This document shows, piece by piece, positions 1 to 6,811 of a stretch of 20,057 nt of DNA. This stretch comes from Chloroflexota bacterium (GTDB taxonomy: Bacteria > Chloroflexota > Anaerolineae > Anaerolineales > Anaerolineaceae): contig JAEYTI010000246.1 of assembly GCA_023434145.1 (NCBI GenBank), forward strand, positions 1-20,057, given 5' to 3'. The notes beneath the pieces were generated by a model. It had not been told where the DNA came from. It did not search any database and saw only the letters and a list, made by a program, of their open reading frames with translations. Position 1 is the first letter of the stretch. Each line of letters begins with the position of its first letter. Position numbers and translations under genes: made by a program.

Positions 1-120
1 TCCGCATACTTTGGTATACTTTTTCTCGGAATTGTTGGGTTTGCATTTTCTTGGCCGATTATGCTTTTACCAGCAATTCCACTTTTTGTTAAGGTGCTAT
101 TCTTGACGCTCCAACTCTAA
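1..120 (+). CDS. C-terminal fragment of a membrane protein (5' end outside the window)
   Basis: Frame 1 is open from the first base to a TAA at 118-120 and encodes 39 residues, almost all hydrophobic (a Leu/Ile/Phe/Val-rich run broken by Pro and Gly). This looks like the last one or two transmembrane segments of an integral membrane protein. No soluble domain is visible and the family cannot be named. The stretch is clearly AT-richer than the genes that follow, with many TTT, CTT and ATT codons, so it may belong to a different transcription unit or be acquired DNA. The stop lies 18 bases before the ABC permease start, so co-transcription is possible. It could also be chance open frame, but an uninterrupted hydrophobic reading right to the stop argues against that. 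Confidence 0.5.
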   Translation, partial: SAYFGILFLGIVGFAFSWPIMLLPAIPLFVKVLFLTLQL

Positions 121-138
121 ACTCAAGCAGAGGTAGAT

Positions 139-1353
139 ATGATGCAAATGATCAAAATGGCATTCCGAAACATCGCACGCAACAAACGGCGCTCATTCTT
201 CTCCGCGCTAGCGTTGGGGATGGGCCTGTCGCTGCTGCTGCTGATGGCTTCGGTGATCGAAGGCGAGATGCGTGACGCGTTCGATGGCACCATCCGCTTG
301 CAGAGCGGGCACTTTCAGGTACAGGCGGGCAGCTACAATGAAGATCAACTGAGCGTGGCCTGGGAAGACCTGGTTAAAGACCCGGACGCGGTTGCGGCGC
401 AGATCGCCCAGCTAAAACCGGTGAAGGCCGCTACCCCGCGCCTGTACGCCAGCGGAATCATTACCGTGGGCGAGAATACGGCAGGCGTGCGCGTGGTGGG
501 CATCGATCCGGCATCCCCGGCGAATGAGCCATTCCAAACCGGCGTCATCGCGGGCGCTTCCCTCACCGCTGACGACCGCGAGGGGCTGCTGATTGGGCGG
601 AATCTGGCCGATAAGCTGGGCAAGGGCGCGGGCGAGACGGTTAACCTGCTGGTCAACACCTCTGATGGTGCTATCGACGAACAGGCCTTCGCCATCCGCG
701 GCGTGTACTCCACCGGCTTCCCCGGCTACGACGAATCGACCGTGTTCCTGCCGATGGCAAAGGCGCAGGCCTTTACCCGCACGGAGAACCACGCTAGCAC
801 CATCTTCGTGCTGCTGGATTCGAACGAGCAGATGGATTCGGTGATTAATGCGCTGCAAGCGGGCAAATACAAGATCCGCACCTACATTGATGCGAACGAA
901 CTGATGATCCAGACCGAAGAGCTGTCCAACGCATACATGGCTGTGCTGTACCTGATCGTGCTGGGCATCACCGCCACGGTGATCGTCAACACACTGGTGA
1001 TGGCTGTGTTTGAGCGCACGCGCGAGATCGGCATCCTGGCGGCGATTGGCATGAAGACGTGGCGCATCATGGCGCTGTTCTTCATCGAATCGGTGCTGCT
1101 GGCGCTTGGGGGCATCTTCATCGGCCTGATCTTAGGCGGGCTGATGGCGCTGTATGCCGGAACCGTCGGGTTCTATATTGGCAATATGGGCATCACCGGC
1201 ATCATGATGGGCGAGCGCATGTATGGCTACCTGACCGTAAGCGACACCGTCACCCTGGCCGTCATCGCCCTGATCGTGACCCTTTTGGCGGCTATTTATC
1301 CCGCCGCCCTCGCCGCCCGGCTTGAGCCGGTGGACGCACTGAGAGGAAAGTAA
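139..1353 (+). CDS. ABC transporter permease, FtsX/MacB/LolC type
   Basis: 404-residue inner-membrane subunit of an ABC exporter. It has the four-helix FtsX plan: TM1 near residues 18-40, a large extracytoplasmic domain of about 225 residues (43-265), then TM2 (267-290), TM3 (about 309-340) and TM4 (about 371-396). The conserved cytoplasmic motif ERTREIG after TM2 (292-298) is the ATPase coupling region typical of the FtsX domain. The family moves lipoproteins, peptides or drugs by mechanotransmission across the periplasm rather than through a pore. The substrate cannot be told from sequence. The start is ATG 139 or the adjacent ATG 142; AGAGGT at 129-134 is better spaced for the second. The ATPase and membrane-fusion genes follow on the same strand, so the three should form one complex. 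Confidence 0.9.
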   Translation: MMQMIKMAFRNIARNKRRSFFSALALGMGLSLLLLMASVIEGEMRDAFDGTIRLQSGHFQVQAGSYNEDQLSVAWEDLVKDPDAVAAQIAQLKPVKAATPRLYASGIITVGENTAGVRVVGIDPASPANEPFQTGVIAGASLTADDREGLLIGRNLADKLGKGAGETVNLLVNTSDGAIDEQAFAIRGVYSTGFPGYDESTVFLPMAKAQAFTRTENHASTIFVLLDSNEQMDSVINALQAGKYKIRTYIDANELMIQTEELSNAYMAVLYLIVLGITATVIVNTLVMAVFERTREIGILAAIGMKTWRIMALFFIESVLLALGGIFIGLILGGLMALYAGTVGFYIGNMGITGIMMGERMYGYLTVSDTVTLAVIALIVTLLAAIYPAALAARLEPVDALRGK

Positions 1354-1358
1354 AGAAC

Positions 1359-1497
1359 AACGCCTCACCCCGGCCCTCTCCATTTCGCAAGCGAAATGGA
1401 GAGGGAGAAAGAGCGAGATGACCCCTGCTCCATAAGAAGGTACCCCCTCTCCATTTTCCCGTACTTGGAAAATGGAGAGGGGCAGGGGTGAGGCGTT
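1359..1497. repeat. Foldback element with two tandem hairpins, inside the ABC operon
   Basis: The spacer between permease and ATPase is a palindromic element. Its outer arms (1359-1386 and 1470-1497) are inverted copies beginning AACGCCTCACCCC and running into CCCTCTCCATTT, with one substitution and a one-base indel. Inside are two separate hairpins: arms 1374-1388 and 1391-1405 (15 of 15 paired, two-base loop) and arms 1444-1459 and 1467-1482 (16 of 16 paired, seven-base loop). All four inner arms carry the same CCCTCTCCATTT core. The CCTCACCCC...CCCTCTCC pattern recurs in the element at 4393-4674. This is the layout of a REP/BIME or MITE-like repeat. In this position it could also stabilise or attenuate the operon transcript. 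Confidence 0.8.
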
Positions 1498-1520
1498 TCA
1501 CAGGAAAACAGGAGCTTACA

Positions 1521-2228
1521 ATGGAAATCGCAAAGGTAGAGAACGTAACCCGTTTTTATAAGGTTGGCAATGTAGAAACCCAGGCCCTGCGCGGCGTGGA
1601 TCTGACCATCAGTGATGGCGAGTTCACCGCGCTGGTGGGGCCATCTGGCTCGGGCAAAACCACCCTGCTCCAGCTCATTGGCTGCCTCGACCAGCCCACC
1701 TCCGGCAAGGTGTGGATCAACGGCAAAGACGTGAGCCGTTTGAACCGCGCCCAGCGCGCCGACGTGCGCCGGGGGCAGATTGGCTTTATCTTCCAGTTCT
1801 TCGCCCTGATCCCCACCCTCACAGCCTACGAGAACATCGAGATGCCGCTGCTGCTGGTGGGCGCAAAACCTGCCGAGCGCCGCGCTCGCGTGGAAGAGCT
1901 GCTGAAGGCCGTTGACCTGACCGAACGCGCGCATCACCGCCCGGATCAGATGAGCGGCGGGCAGCAGCAGCGCGTGGCGATCGCTCGCGCCCTGGCCACC
2001 CGCCCGTCGCTGATTCTGGCCGACGAGCCGACCGCCAACCTGGATACGCCCAACGGTAAACAGGTGATGGAGATTATGACCCGCCTCAACCAGGAGACCG
2101 GGGTAACGTTTGTATTCGCCACGCACGACCCGCGCGTAATCCAGTACGCCCGTCGGGTGGTGACCCTGCGCGATGGCAAGATCGCGGAGACGCAAGAAGT
2201 CGTGGAGCCTGCCCTGGCGGGCGTGTAA
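1521..2228 (+). CDS. ABC transporter ATP-binding protein, MacB/LolD type
   Basis: 235-residue cytoplasmic ATPase that drives the neighbouring permease. Motifs run in the usual order: A-loop Tyr13, Walker A GPSGSGKT (40-47), the Q-loop region, signature MSGGQQQRVAIARAL, Walker B LILADEPTANLD with catalytic Glu, and the H-loop in ATHD. The extended signature and the DEPTANLD form are typical of the MacB/LolD/FtsE exporter subfamily. I chose ATG 1521 because AGGAG at 1510-1514 sits six bases upstream. The frame stays open upstream to an ATG at 1488, but that would read through the end of the repeat element. Its gene order with the permease before it and the membrane-fusion protein after it fits a tripartite exporter. 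Confidence 0.95.
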   Translation: MEIAKVENVTRFYKVGNVETQALRGVDLTISDGEFTALVGPSGSGKTTLLQLIGCLDQPTSGKVWINGKDVSRLNRAQRADVRRGQIGFIFQFFALIPTLTAYENIEMPLLLVGAKPAERRARVEELLKAVDLTERAHHRPDQMSGGQQQRVAIARALATRPSLILADEPTANLDTPNGKQVMEIMTRLNQETGVTFVFATHDPRVIQYARRVVTLRDGKIAETQEVVEPALAGV

Positions 2229-2235
2229 AGGAAGA

Positions 2236-2528
2236 TTGCCTGGCGGTTGAAGAAGATTAAGAAGTGGATCGCGTAACCGAGTTGGCTCTTTCCACCTACC
2301 GCCTGGCGGCAGACGCTCGGGCACAACCTTGACTGCCATTGGATGCATTGGTTCTGCCCGAGCTACAGCCACGGCTAGGTCAGCGAAGCCGCCGCAGCAA
2401 GCTGCTTATACCCCACCTTCGTGGGGCTAAGAGAAGAAGTACCTTGTGGCGATTATTATTGCAGAACGTTCTTCAACCCCACGAAGGTGGGGTTTCGGTG
2501 AGTTGCCGCGGTTTCAACCGCCAGGCAA
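2236..2528. repeat. Foldback repeat element between ATPase and membrane-fusion genes
   Basis: The 320-base gap between genes is almost filled by a 293-base element bounded by a perfect 16-base inverted repeat, TTGCCTGGCGGTTGAA at 2236-2251 and its complement at 2513-2528. Inside are a second inverted pair (GCTCGGGCA near 2311 and its complement near 2356, 13 of 14 bases matching over the extended arms) and two opposed copies of CCCCACCTTCGTGGGG, near 2414 and 2479, each self-complementary around CTTC or GAAG. Pieces recur elsewhere: TTCAACCGCCAGGCAA near 17517, and the CCCCACCTTCGTGGGG and GGGCTAAGAGAA blocks in 13912-14205. No protein is credible here. It is most likely a non-autonomous, MITE-like repeat family. 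Confidence 0.7.
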
Positions 2529-2548
2529 AATAGCTAAGGTAGCGCAAA

Positions 2549-3826
2549 ATGTTCACGTTAAAGATGAAACCATCCTTGTTATTCGTAGGTCTGGCCCTGT
2601 TCGGCCTATTGATCCTTTCTGGCTGTGACGCATTCAGTGGCGGTTTCGGCGGGGCATCCCCTGCTCCGCTGCCTACCGTGGTGCTGGACCGTGCGCCTGC
2701 GTCCAACGCGCAGGCACCTGCTGGCGATATCGAAGCGCCGTCCACCCGAAACCGCGTGCCCTCTGGTGGCGTGGTGGCCTCCGGCATTGTGGCGGTGGCC
2801 GATTCCGCGCAGCCGGCCTCGGCCTCGGGCGGCACGGTGCGCGAGGTGCTGGTACGGCAAGGCGAAGTGGTCACAAAGGGGCAAGTGCTGGCGCGGATGG
2901 CAGGCGAAGAACGGCTCTCCGCCGCCGTGCAGGCCGCCGAGTTGGAACAGCTCGCCGCGCGGCAGGCTGTGGATGAACTAAAAGAAGGCTGGGAACAGAC
3001 CCGCGCCCAGGCGCAGCTCCGGCTGGCCGTGGCGGTGGACGAACTGGAGAAGGCCACCAACCGCCGCGGCTGGAAGGAATACCGCGTGGGCAGCGACGAT
3101 CAGATCGCCGTGGCGCGCGCCGACCTGATCGTGGCGCAGGATGCGGTAGAGCGCGCCGAATCGATGTACGGCTACTTTGCCGACACCCCGGAAGATAACG
3201 TCCACAAGGCCGAGGCGCTCTCCGCGCTGGCTGCTGTGCGCAAAGCGCGCGACCGCGCCCAGGCCAACCTCAACTACCTGCTCTCGATCCCCGACGCAGA
3301 GGAAGTAGGCAAGGCCGACGCCGAGCTAGCCGTAGCGGATGCCGAAATGAAGGCCGCCCAGCGCGAGTTCGACCGCCTGAAAGACGGCCCCGACCCCGCC
3401 GCGCTGGCGATGGCTGAAGCGCGGTTAGAGAATGCCGCTGCCCAACTTGCCGCCGCAGAAGCCGCGCTGAAGGATCTGGAGATCGCCGCGCCAATTGGCG
3501 GTACGGTGGTAAAGGTCAATGTGCACGCCGGGGATGGCATCGCGCCGGGGCAGCCGGTGCTGCTGCTAGCGGATCTGGCCAATCTGCGTGTGGAAACGAC
3601 CGACCTGAGCGAGCGCGACGTACCGCAGGTGGCCGTCGGGCAGCCGGTGGCGGTGATCGTGCTGCCCCTGGACGAGATCATCGCCGGATCGGTGGTGGAA
3701 ATCTCCCCGGTGGCCGACGTGCTGGGCGGCGACGTGGTCTACAAAGCCACCATCGCCCTTAACACCCAGCCCGAGGGGCTGCGCGCGGGCATGAGCGTGG
3801 AGGTGCAGTTTGGTTCCAAACCATGA
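2549..3826 (+). CDS. HlyD/RND-type membrane-fusion (periplasmic adaptor) lipoprotein
   Basis: 425 residues. A lipoprotein signal peptide ends in the lipobox LSGC, so Cys26 is the expected lipidated residue. A low-complexity Ala/Pro linker follows. The two halves of a lipoyl/barrel-sandwich domain are at about 92-118 (SGGTVREVLVRQGEVVTKGQ) and 310-341 (APIGGTVVKVNVHAGDGI). They are split by a long Ala/Glu/Arg-rich coiled-coil hairpin (about 122-308), and a beta-barrel domain fills 342-425. This is the MacA/HlyD adaptor plan that joins an ABC exporter to its outlet. AAGGT at 2536-2540 precedes the ATG by eight bases. Lipid anchoring instead of an N-terminal TM helix suggests it sits on the outer face of the membrane beside the permease. 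Confidence 0.9.
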   Translation: MFTLKMKPSLLFVGLALFGLLILSGCDAFSGGFGGASPAPLPTVVLDRAPASNAQAPAGDIEAPSTRNRVPSGGVVASGIVAVADSAQPASASGGTVREVLVRQGEVVTKGQVLARMAGEERLSAAVQAAELEQLAARQAVDELKEGWEQTRAQAQLRLAVAVDELEKATNRRGWKEYRVGSDDQIAVARADLIVAQDAVERAESMYGYFADTPEDNVHKAEALSALAAVRKARDRAQANLNYLLSIPDAEEVGKADAELAVADAEMKAAQREFDRLKDGPDPAALAMAEARLENAAAQLAAAEAALKDLEIAAPIGGTVVKVNVHAGDGIAPGQPVLLLADLANLRVETTDLSERDVPQVAVGQPVAVIVLPLDEIIAGSVVEISPVADVLGGDVVYKATIALNTQPEGLRAGMSVEVQFGSKP

Positions 3827-4373
3827 TCCGAGCAACCCTACCTGGATCGCCTTTCTGCGGGCGATCAACACCAACCGGCGCTACGTGAAGATGCCGGTTT
3901 TGATCGCCCTGCTCACTGATCTTGGCTATGCGCAGGTGGAGAGCTTTATCGCCAGCGGGAACCTGATCTTTCAGTCGCCTGCCGTGGATGGTACAGACCC
4001 AGCAGGCGCCTTCGAGCGCCAGATCGAAGTGAAGCTGCAAGAGGGCCTGGGCTTCTTCGTGGATACCTTTATCCGCACCCCGGCGGAGCTAAAGACCGCC
4101 GCCGAGCGCATGCCCTTTGGTGAAATCCCCGAGGACTGCGCCATGATGGTCAGCTTCCTCAAAACCGAGCCGCAGCAAGAGGCAATCGACGCGCTGATGG
4201 CCTACCGCAGCCCGATCGACGATTTTGTCGTGGTGGGCAAAGAGGTCTACTGGCTGCGCCGGCCTGGTGAGTCGAAGTTCGCCGGGGCAACGATGGAGCG
4301 GGCGATGAAGATGCCCTCGACCATGCGCAATATCACCACGGTGGTGAGGATGGCGGAAAGGTGGGGTGGATGA
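3810..4373 (+). CDS. DUF1697 family protein
   Basis: 187 residues, about the normal length for DUF1697. The family signature is clear: an N-terminal block around AFLRAINTNRR, then VESFIASGNLIF, and a C-terminal block with GESKFAGATMERAM followed by TMRNITTV. The fold is known but the biochemical role is not. The only in-frame start after the TGA at 3792 and before the conserved N-terminus is TTG 3810, which has GGAGGT at 3799-3804 five bases upstream. The start lies 17 bases inside the 3' end of the membrane-fusion gene, so the two should be translationally coupled. The ATG at 3823 is out of frame. Coupling to an exporter need not mean a shared function. Confidence 0.88.
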   Translation: MVPNHDPSNPTWIAFLRAINTNRRYVKMPVLIALLTDLGYAQVESFIASGNLIFQSPAVDGTDPAGAFERQIEVKLQEGLGFFVDTFIRTPAELKTAAERMPFGEIPEDCAMMVSFLKTEPQQEAIDALMAYRSPIDDFVVVGKEVYWLRRPGESKFAGATMERAMKMPSTMRNITTVVRMAERWGG

Positions 4374-4392
4374 GGGGCTAACAGCGAATTGC

Positions 4393-4674
4393 TCAAACTT
4401 AATCGATAAGCGCATCTTGTGGGTAAAGATCCTCACCCCCCGCCCCCTCTCCCGATGTGCTGGTGTGGTTGTACGCTTATCTTGACGAGCACAACCCGCA
4501 AATCCGGAGAGGGGGTGCCTTGTTCCGCAATTCAGGTCGATTTGCAAGGCACCTCCTCTTCGGTTTTGCGGGTTGTGCCTACCAAATGGGATGTAGAATC
4601 TGAAGAGCACAACCGGAGAGGGGGCGGGGGGTGGGGATCTTCACACCCAGGAAACGCTTACGGATTAAGTTTGA
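4393..4674. repeat. Nested 282-bp foldback (MITE-like) element
   Basis: Outer arms 4393-4452 and 4615-4674 are inverted copies matching at about 50 of 60 positions. The inner 27 bases of each arm (4426-4452 with 4615-4641, AAGATC..CACCCCCCGCCCC..CTCTCC) differ at one base, and the outer tips share TCAAACTTAATC. Inside lies a second inverted repeat, 4489-4522 with 4545-4578, matching at 31 of 34 positions around a 22-base loop. The module GAGCACAACC..GGAGAGGGGG appears twice in direct orientation (from 4487 and from 4605); the first copy carries nine extra bases. No ORF of note is present. The element fills most of the gap after the DUF1697 gene and could also end its transcript. Confidence 0.8.
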
Positions 4675-4762
4675 TCAGATTCCCTATAACTGCGCCCATA
4701 CCTGTCGGATATACTTTCCGGGTATGGTTTTCAAGCATCCGCACCCTGGATTGGAGGGCTTC

Positions 4763-4792
4763 ATGATGATACCTGGGGATATAAGCGAATGA
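4763..4792 (+). CDS. Possible leader peptide overlapping the HAD gene start
   Basis: A nine-codon ORF, ATG ATG ATA ... GAA TGA, whose TGA overlaps the ATG of the HAD gene as ATGA. It has a good ribosome binding site, GGAGGG at 4753-4758, four bases before its first ATG. Such an arrangement could recruit ribosomes and pass them to the downstream start by re-initiation. A TATACT at 4710-4715 could be the -10 of this unit. Short ORFs arise easily by chance, so this is tentative. Confidence 0.3.
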   Translation: MMIPGDISE

Positions 4793-5403
4793 ACGGCGAT
4801 GCGGCAGTCTTCTTTGATCTACAAGGTACGCTGGGAGGCGAAGGGCTGGGGGATATTCTCGACTTTTCTTTCTTTCCATCTGCCATTCCGGCGATAAAGC
4901 GGGTCAATGACGAAGGTCTGTTAGCCATTCTGGTAACCAACCAGAGCCATATTTTCTCCGGCAAGTTTTCACTCGCACAATTTCAGCAACGGATCGAAGA
5001 TCTCCAGCAGGAACTGGCGCTCCATAATGCGCACTGGGATGCCGTATACTGCTGCCCGCACGGCACGTCCGACAACTGCGACTGCCGCAAACCGCTCCCC
5101 GGCATGCTTTACCAGGCCGCGCGCGACTTCCACCTGGATCTGAGCGCCTGTTACGTGGTCGGCGACACGGGCGCATGGGATATGCTCCTGGCACAGGCAG
5201 CCGGGTGTAAGGGGATATTGGTGAAAACCGGGCTAGGCGAAGGCTCTTTACGAGCGTTCCGGCATTTGTGGGCAGATATGGAAGCAGATTACATCGCCGA
5301 AGACGTGATGGACGCAGTCACATGGATCATAAAAAATACCGCTAGTCGTTCTTCTCCCGCATGTCGAGGATTTCGTCAATCACCACAGCCGAAGCCAGGA
5401 TGA
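4789..5403 (+). CDS. HAD-IIIA hydrolase, GmhB/HisB-phosphatase-like
   Basis: 204 residues with the layout of the histidinol-phosphate / heptose-bisphosphate phosphatase branch of the HAD superfamily. Motif I is DLQGT (10-14) with the nucleophile Asp10. Motif II is VTNQS (49-53), motif III is the Lys in CRKP (Lys101), and motif IV is GDTGAWD (125-131). A zinc-site loop, CPH (89-91) followed by CDC (97-99), matches the structural zinc of GmhB and HisB-N. The usual second Asp of motif I (DxD) is Gln12, so the general acid/base is missing and the substrate or chemistry may be altered. GGGGAT at 4775-4780 lies eight bases before the ATG. The last 20 or so codons lie over the end of the convergent gene and look non-conserved. 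Substrate unknown. Confidence 0.8.
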   Translation: MNGDAAVFFDLQGTLGGEGLGDILDFSFFPSAIPAIKRVNDEGLLAILVTNQSHIFSGKFSLAQFQQRIEDLQQELALHNAHWDAVYCCPHGTSDNCDCRKPLPGMLYQAARDFHLDLSACYVVGDTGAWDMLLAQAAGCKGILVKTGLGEGSLRAFRHLWADMEADYIAEDVMDAVTWIIKNTASRSSPACRGFRQSPQPKPG

Positions 5404-5833
5404 GCCCCTCATCCTGGCCATCGTCGATATCGATGCCATACGCGTCGCGGAACGACAACCAGCTTTTCGAGACGTGCGCCACCTCACGGCCTTTGCGGTA
5501 GATGCCGTACTCATGGCGGAACAGGTCGCCCCGCGCTTCAAGATCGTCCCAGCCGGGCACGTCGATCTTGAGGCGGTCCGTGATTGTTAAAATCTTCACC
5601 GAGATTTTGGCCGAAGCCCCTGAGCGGGTACGGATCTCAAAGGTGGGGGTGAGTGCGATCAGGGCTTGCTGGAGGGTGGCGAGTTCTTGCCCGTTTTGCA
5701 CATCTTTGATGACCAGCCGGCGGCCCAGGCTGATTGCCGCACCGTCCACCAGGTAGCGGTTGTTGCCGCGCGCATCGGTAATCATCGAGTCGCCGCCGAT
5801 GCTGAATAGTTTTTGCTTCATCACATAGCGCAT
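5342..5833 (-). CDS. LURP-one-related (LOR) family protein, YxjI-like
   Basis: 163 residues matching the LOR (Tubby-like C-terminal) family. It starts MRYVMKQKLFSIGGD, as Bacillus YxjI-like proteins do, and carries the family blocks ITDARGN, LFRHEYGIYRKGREVAHVSK (about 104-123) and a hydrophobic C-terminal helix LILASAVVIDEIL. The family forms a beta-barrel around a central helix. Its bacterial role is unknown; membrane or phosphoinositide contact has been suggested for relatives. The SD AGGAGG (complement of 5839-5844) is five bases from ATG 5833 and only two from ATG 5836, so 5833 is preferred. An open frame extends upstream to 5914 but lacks family sequence. The 3' end overlaps the convergent HAD gene by 62 bases. 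Confidence 0.87.
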   Translation of the reverse strand: MRYVMKQKLFSIGGDSMITDARGNNRYLVDGAAISLGRRLVIKDVQNGQELATLQQALIALTPTFEIRTRSGASAKISVKILTITDRLKIDVPGWDDLEARGDLFRHEYGIYRKGREVAHVSKSWLSFRDAYGIDIDDGQDEGLILASAVVIDEILDMREKND

Positions 5834-6013
5834 CATTTCCTCCTGTCTTTTAAGATGTACGCTCGGACAGGGGAAAAGTTGCAGTGGGCACATTCCAAAG
5901 GATTTACCGCTCAATCCGCTGCGCTAATTCGTTGATATGTTTTTCGTCACATCAAACCCATTTGGCGCATTTACGATTATGATCTTGCTAAGTTTATTGC
6001 TGGAAACCCGCCC

Positions 6014-6811
6014 ATGACCCTTTCTCCTCACTCTGTCCCCTGGTACAGCCGCCTTTCTACCATGCAGAAGGGCTACTTCTACCCCTGGCGCTCGACCATC
6101 GGCGCGCGGCACGGTGAGGACGTCTTCCCGGAGCTGGTGTTCGAGCACCTGCGCCCGGAATTGGACGTCCTGGAGGTCGCGTGCGCACAAGGCAATCTGA
6201 CGCTAGAGATGGCTCCGCGCTGCCGCTCGGTGCTGGGCTACGATGCAACCGCGGACTACATTGACTTGGCCCGAGCACAGGCAGACGCGCGCGGGGTAAG
6301 CAATACCACCTTCGTGGTGCACAACTCCTCTGCCGCGGCGAATGGGGGAAGTCCGCGCCTGCCCGTGGAGGATCATTCGATTGACCTGTTCGTCAACAGC
6401 AAGGGGCCGTTCCACTGGTTCTCCGATGCGGCCCGAGTGGCTCGTCCCGGCGCGGCGATCCTAATGCTGGTGCCGGATATGACCCCACTGGAACCGTGGA
6501 CGGATCTGCTGCCGGAAATTTTTCGTTGGTCCGAGCCGCCCGATTGGGCGCGTTCAACCATCGAGGAACGGCTGGGTGAGGTAGGACTGCGCCTGCACAG
6601 CTGGTGGAGCTTTGACGTACCGGAACTGTTTCCCGATCCGCAGGAACTTTACGTCTGGCGCAGTTGGGGCTTTGCGCCAGACGAAGTGCCCACGTTTGAA
6701 GAATGCGCTCCCGGGCTGGAGCAGATCTTCAAGGAATTCGCCGGGCCCGAAGGGTTAGCGGTGCGCTACCGCAGGCATATGTGGAAGGCTGTGCTACCAA
6801 TCAATCGCTGA
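6014..6811 (+). CDS. Class I SAM-dependent methyltransferase
   Basis: 265 residues with a Rossmann-type methyltransferase core. Motif I is VLEVACAQG (52-60), a variant of the usual DxGxGxG in which Ala and Gln replace two glycines. The acidic end of beta-2 is Asp77 in GYDATADYIDLA, followed by a motif near LPVEDHSIDLFVNSKGPFHW that fits the beta-4 region of Methyltransf_11/25 proteins. The long C-terminal part (about 150-265, Trp-rich) should hold the substrate site. There is no NPPY/DPPY motif, so a DNA N-methylase is unlikely; a small-molecule or natural-product methylase is more likely. The ribosome site before ATG 6014 is weak; an in-frame ATG at 6062 is possible. The 3' end overlaps the convergent dehydratase gene by 18 bases. 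Confidence 0.82.
   Translation: MTLSPHSVPWYSRLSTMQKGYFYPWRSTIGARHGEDVFPELVFEHLRPELDVLEVACAQGNLTLEMAPRCRSVLGYDATADYIDLARAQADARGVSNTTFVVHNSSAAANGGSPRLPVEDHSIDLFVNSKGPFHWFSDAARVARPGAAILMLVPDMTPLEPWTDLLPEIFRWSEPPDWARSTIEERLGEVGLRLHSWWSFDVPELFPDPQELYVWRSWGFAPDEVPTFEECAPGLEQIFKEFAGPEGLAVRYRRHMWKAVLPINR

Noticed and set aside
1365..2372. Minus-strand frame of 335 codons across the ABC ATPase
   Set aside because: It is the complement of a clear ATPase with all motifs, and it starts and ends in repeat elements.
2400..2500. Possible CRISPR array from recurring CCCCACCTTCGTGGGG
   Set aside because: Copies are few, lie in both orientations, have irregular spacing and no cas genes nearby; they fit inverted-repeat elements.
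6014..6811. Restriction-modification methyltransferase
   Set aside because: No NPPY/DPPY or cytosine-methylase PC motif and no endonuclease beside it; small-molecule type class I fold.
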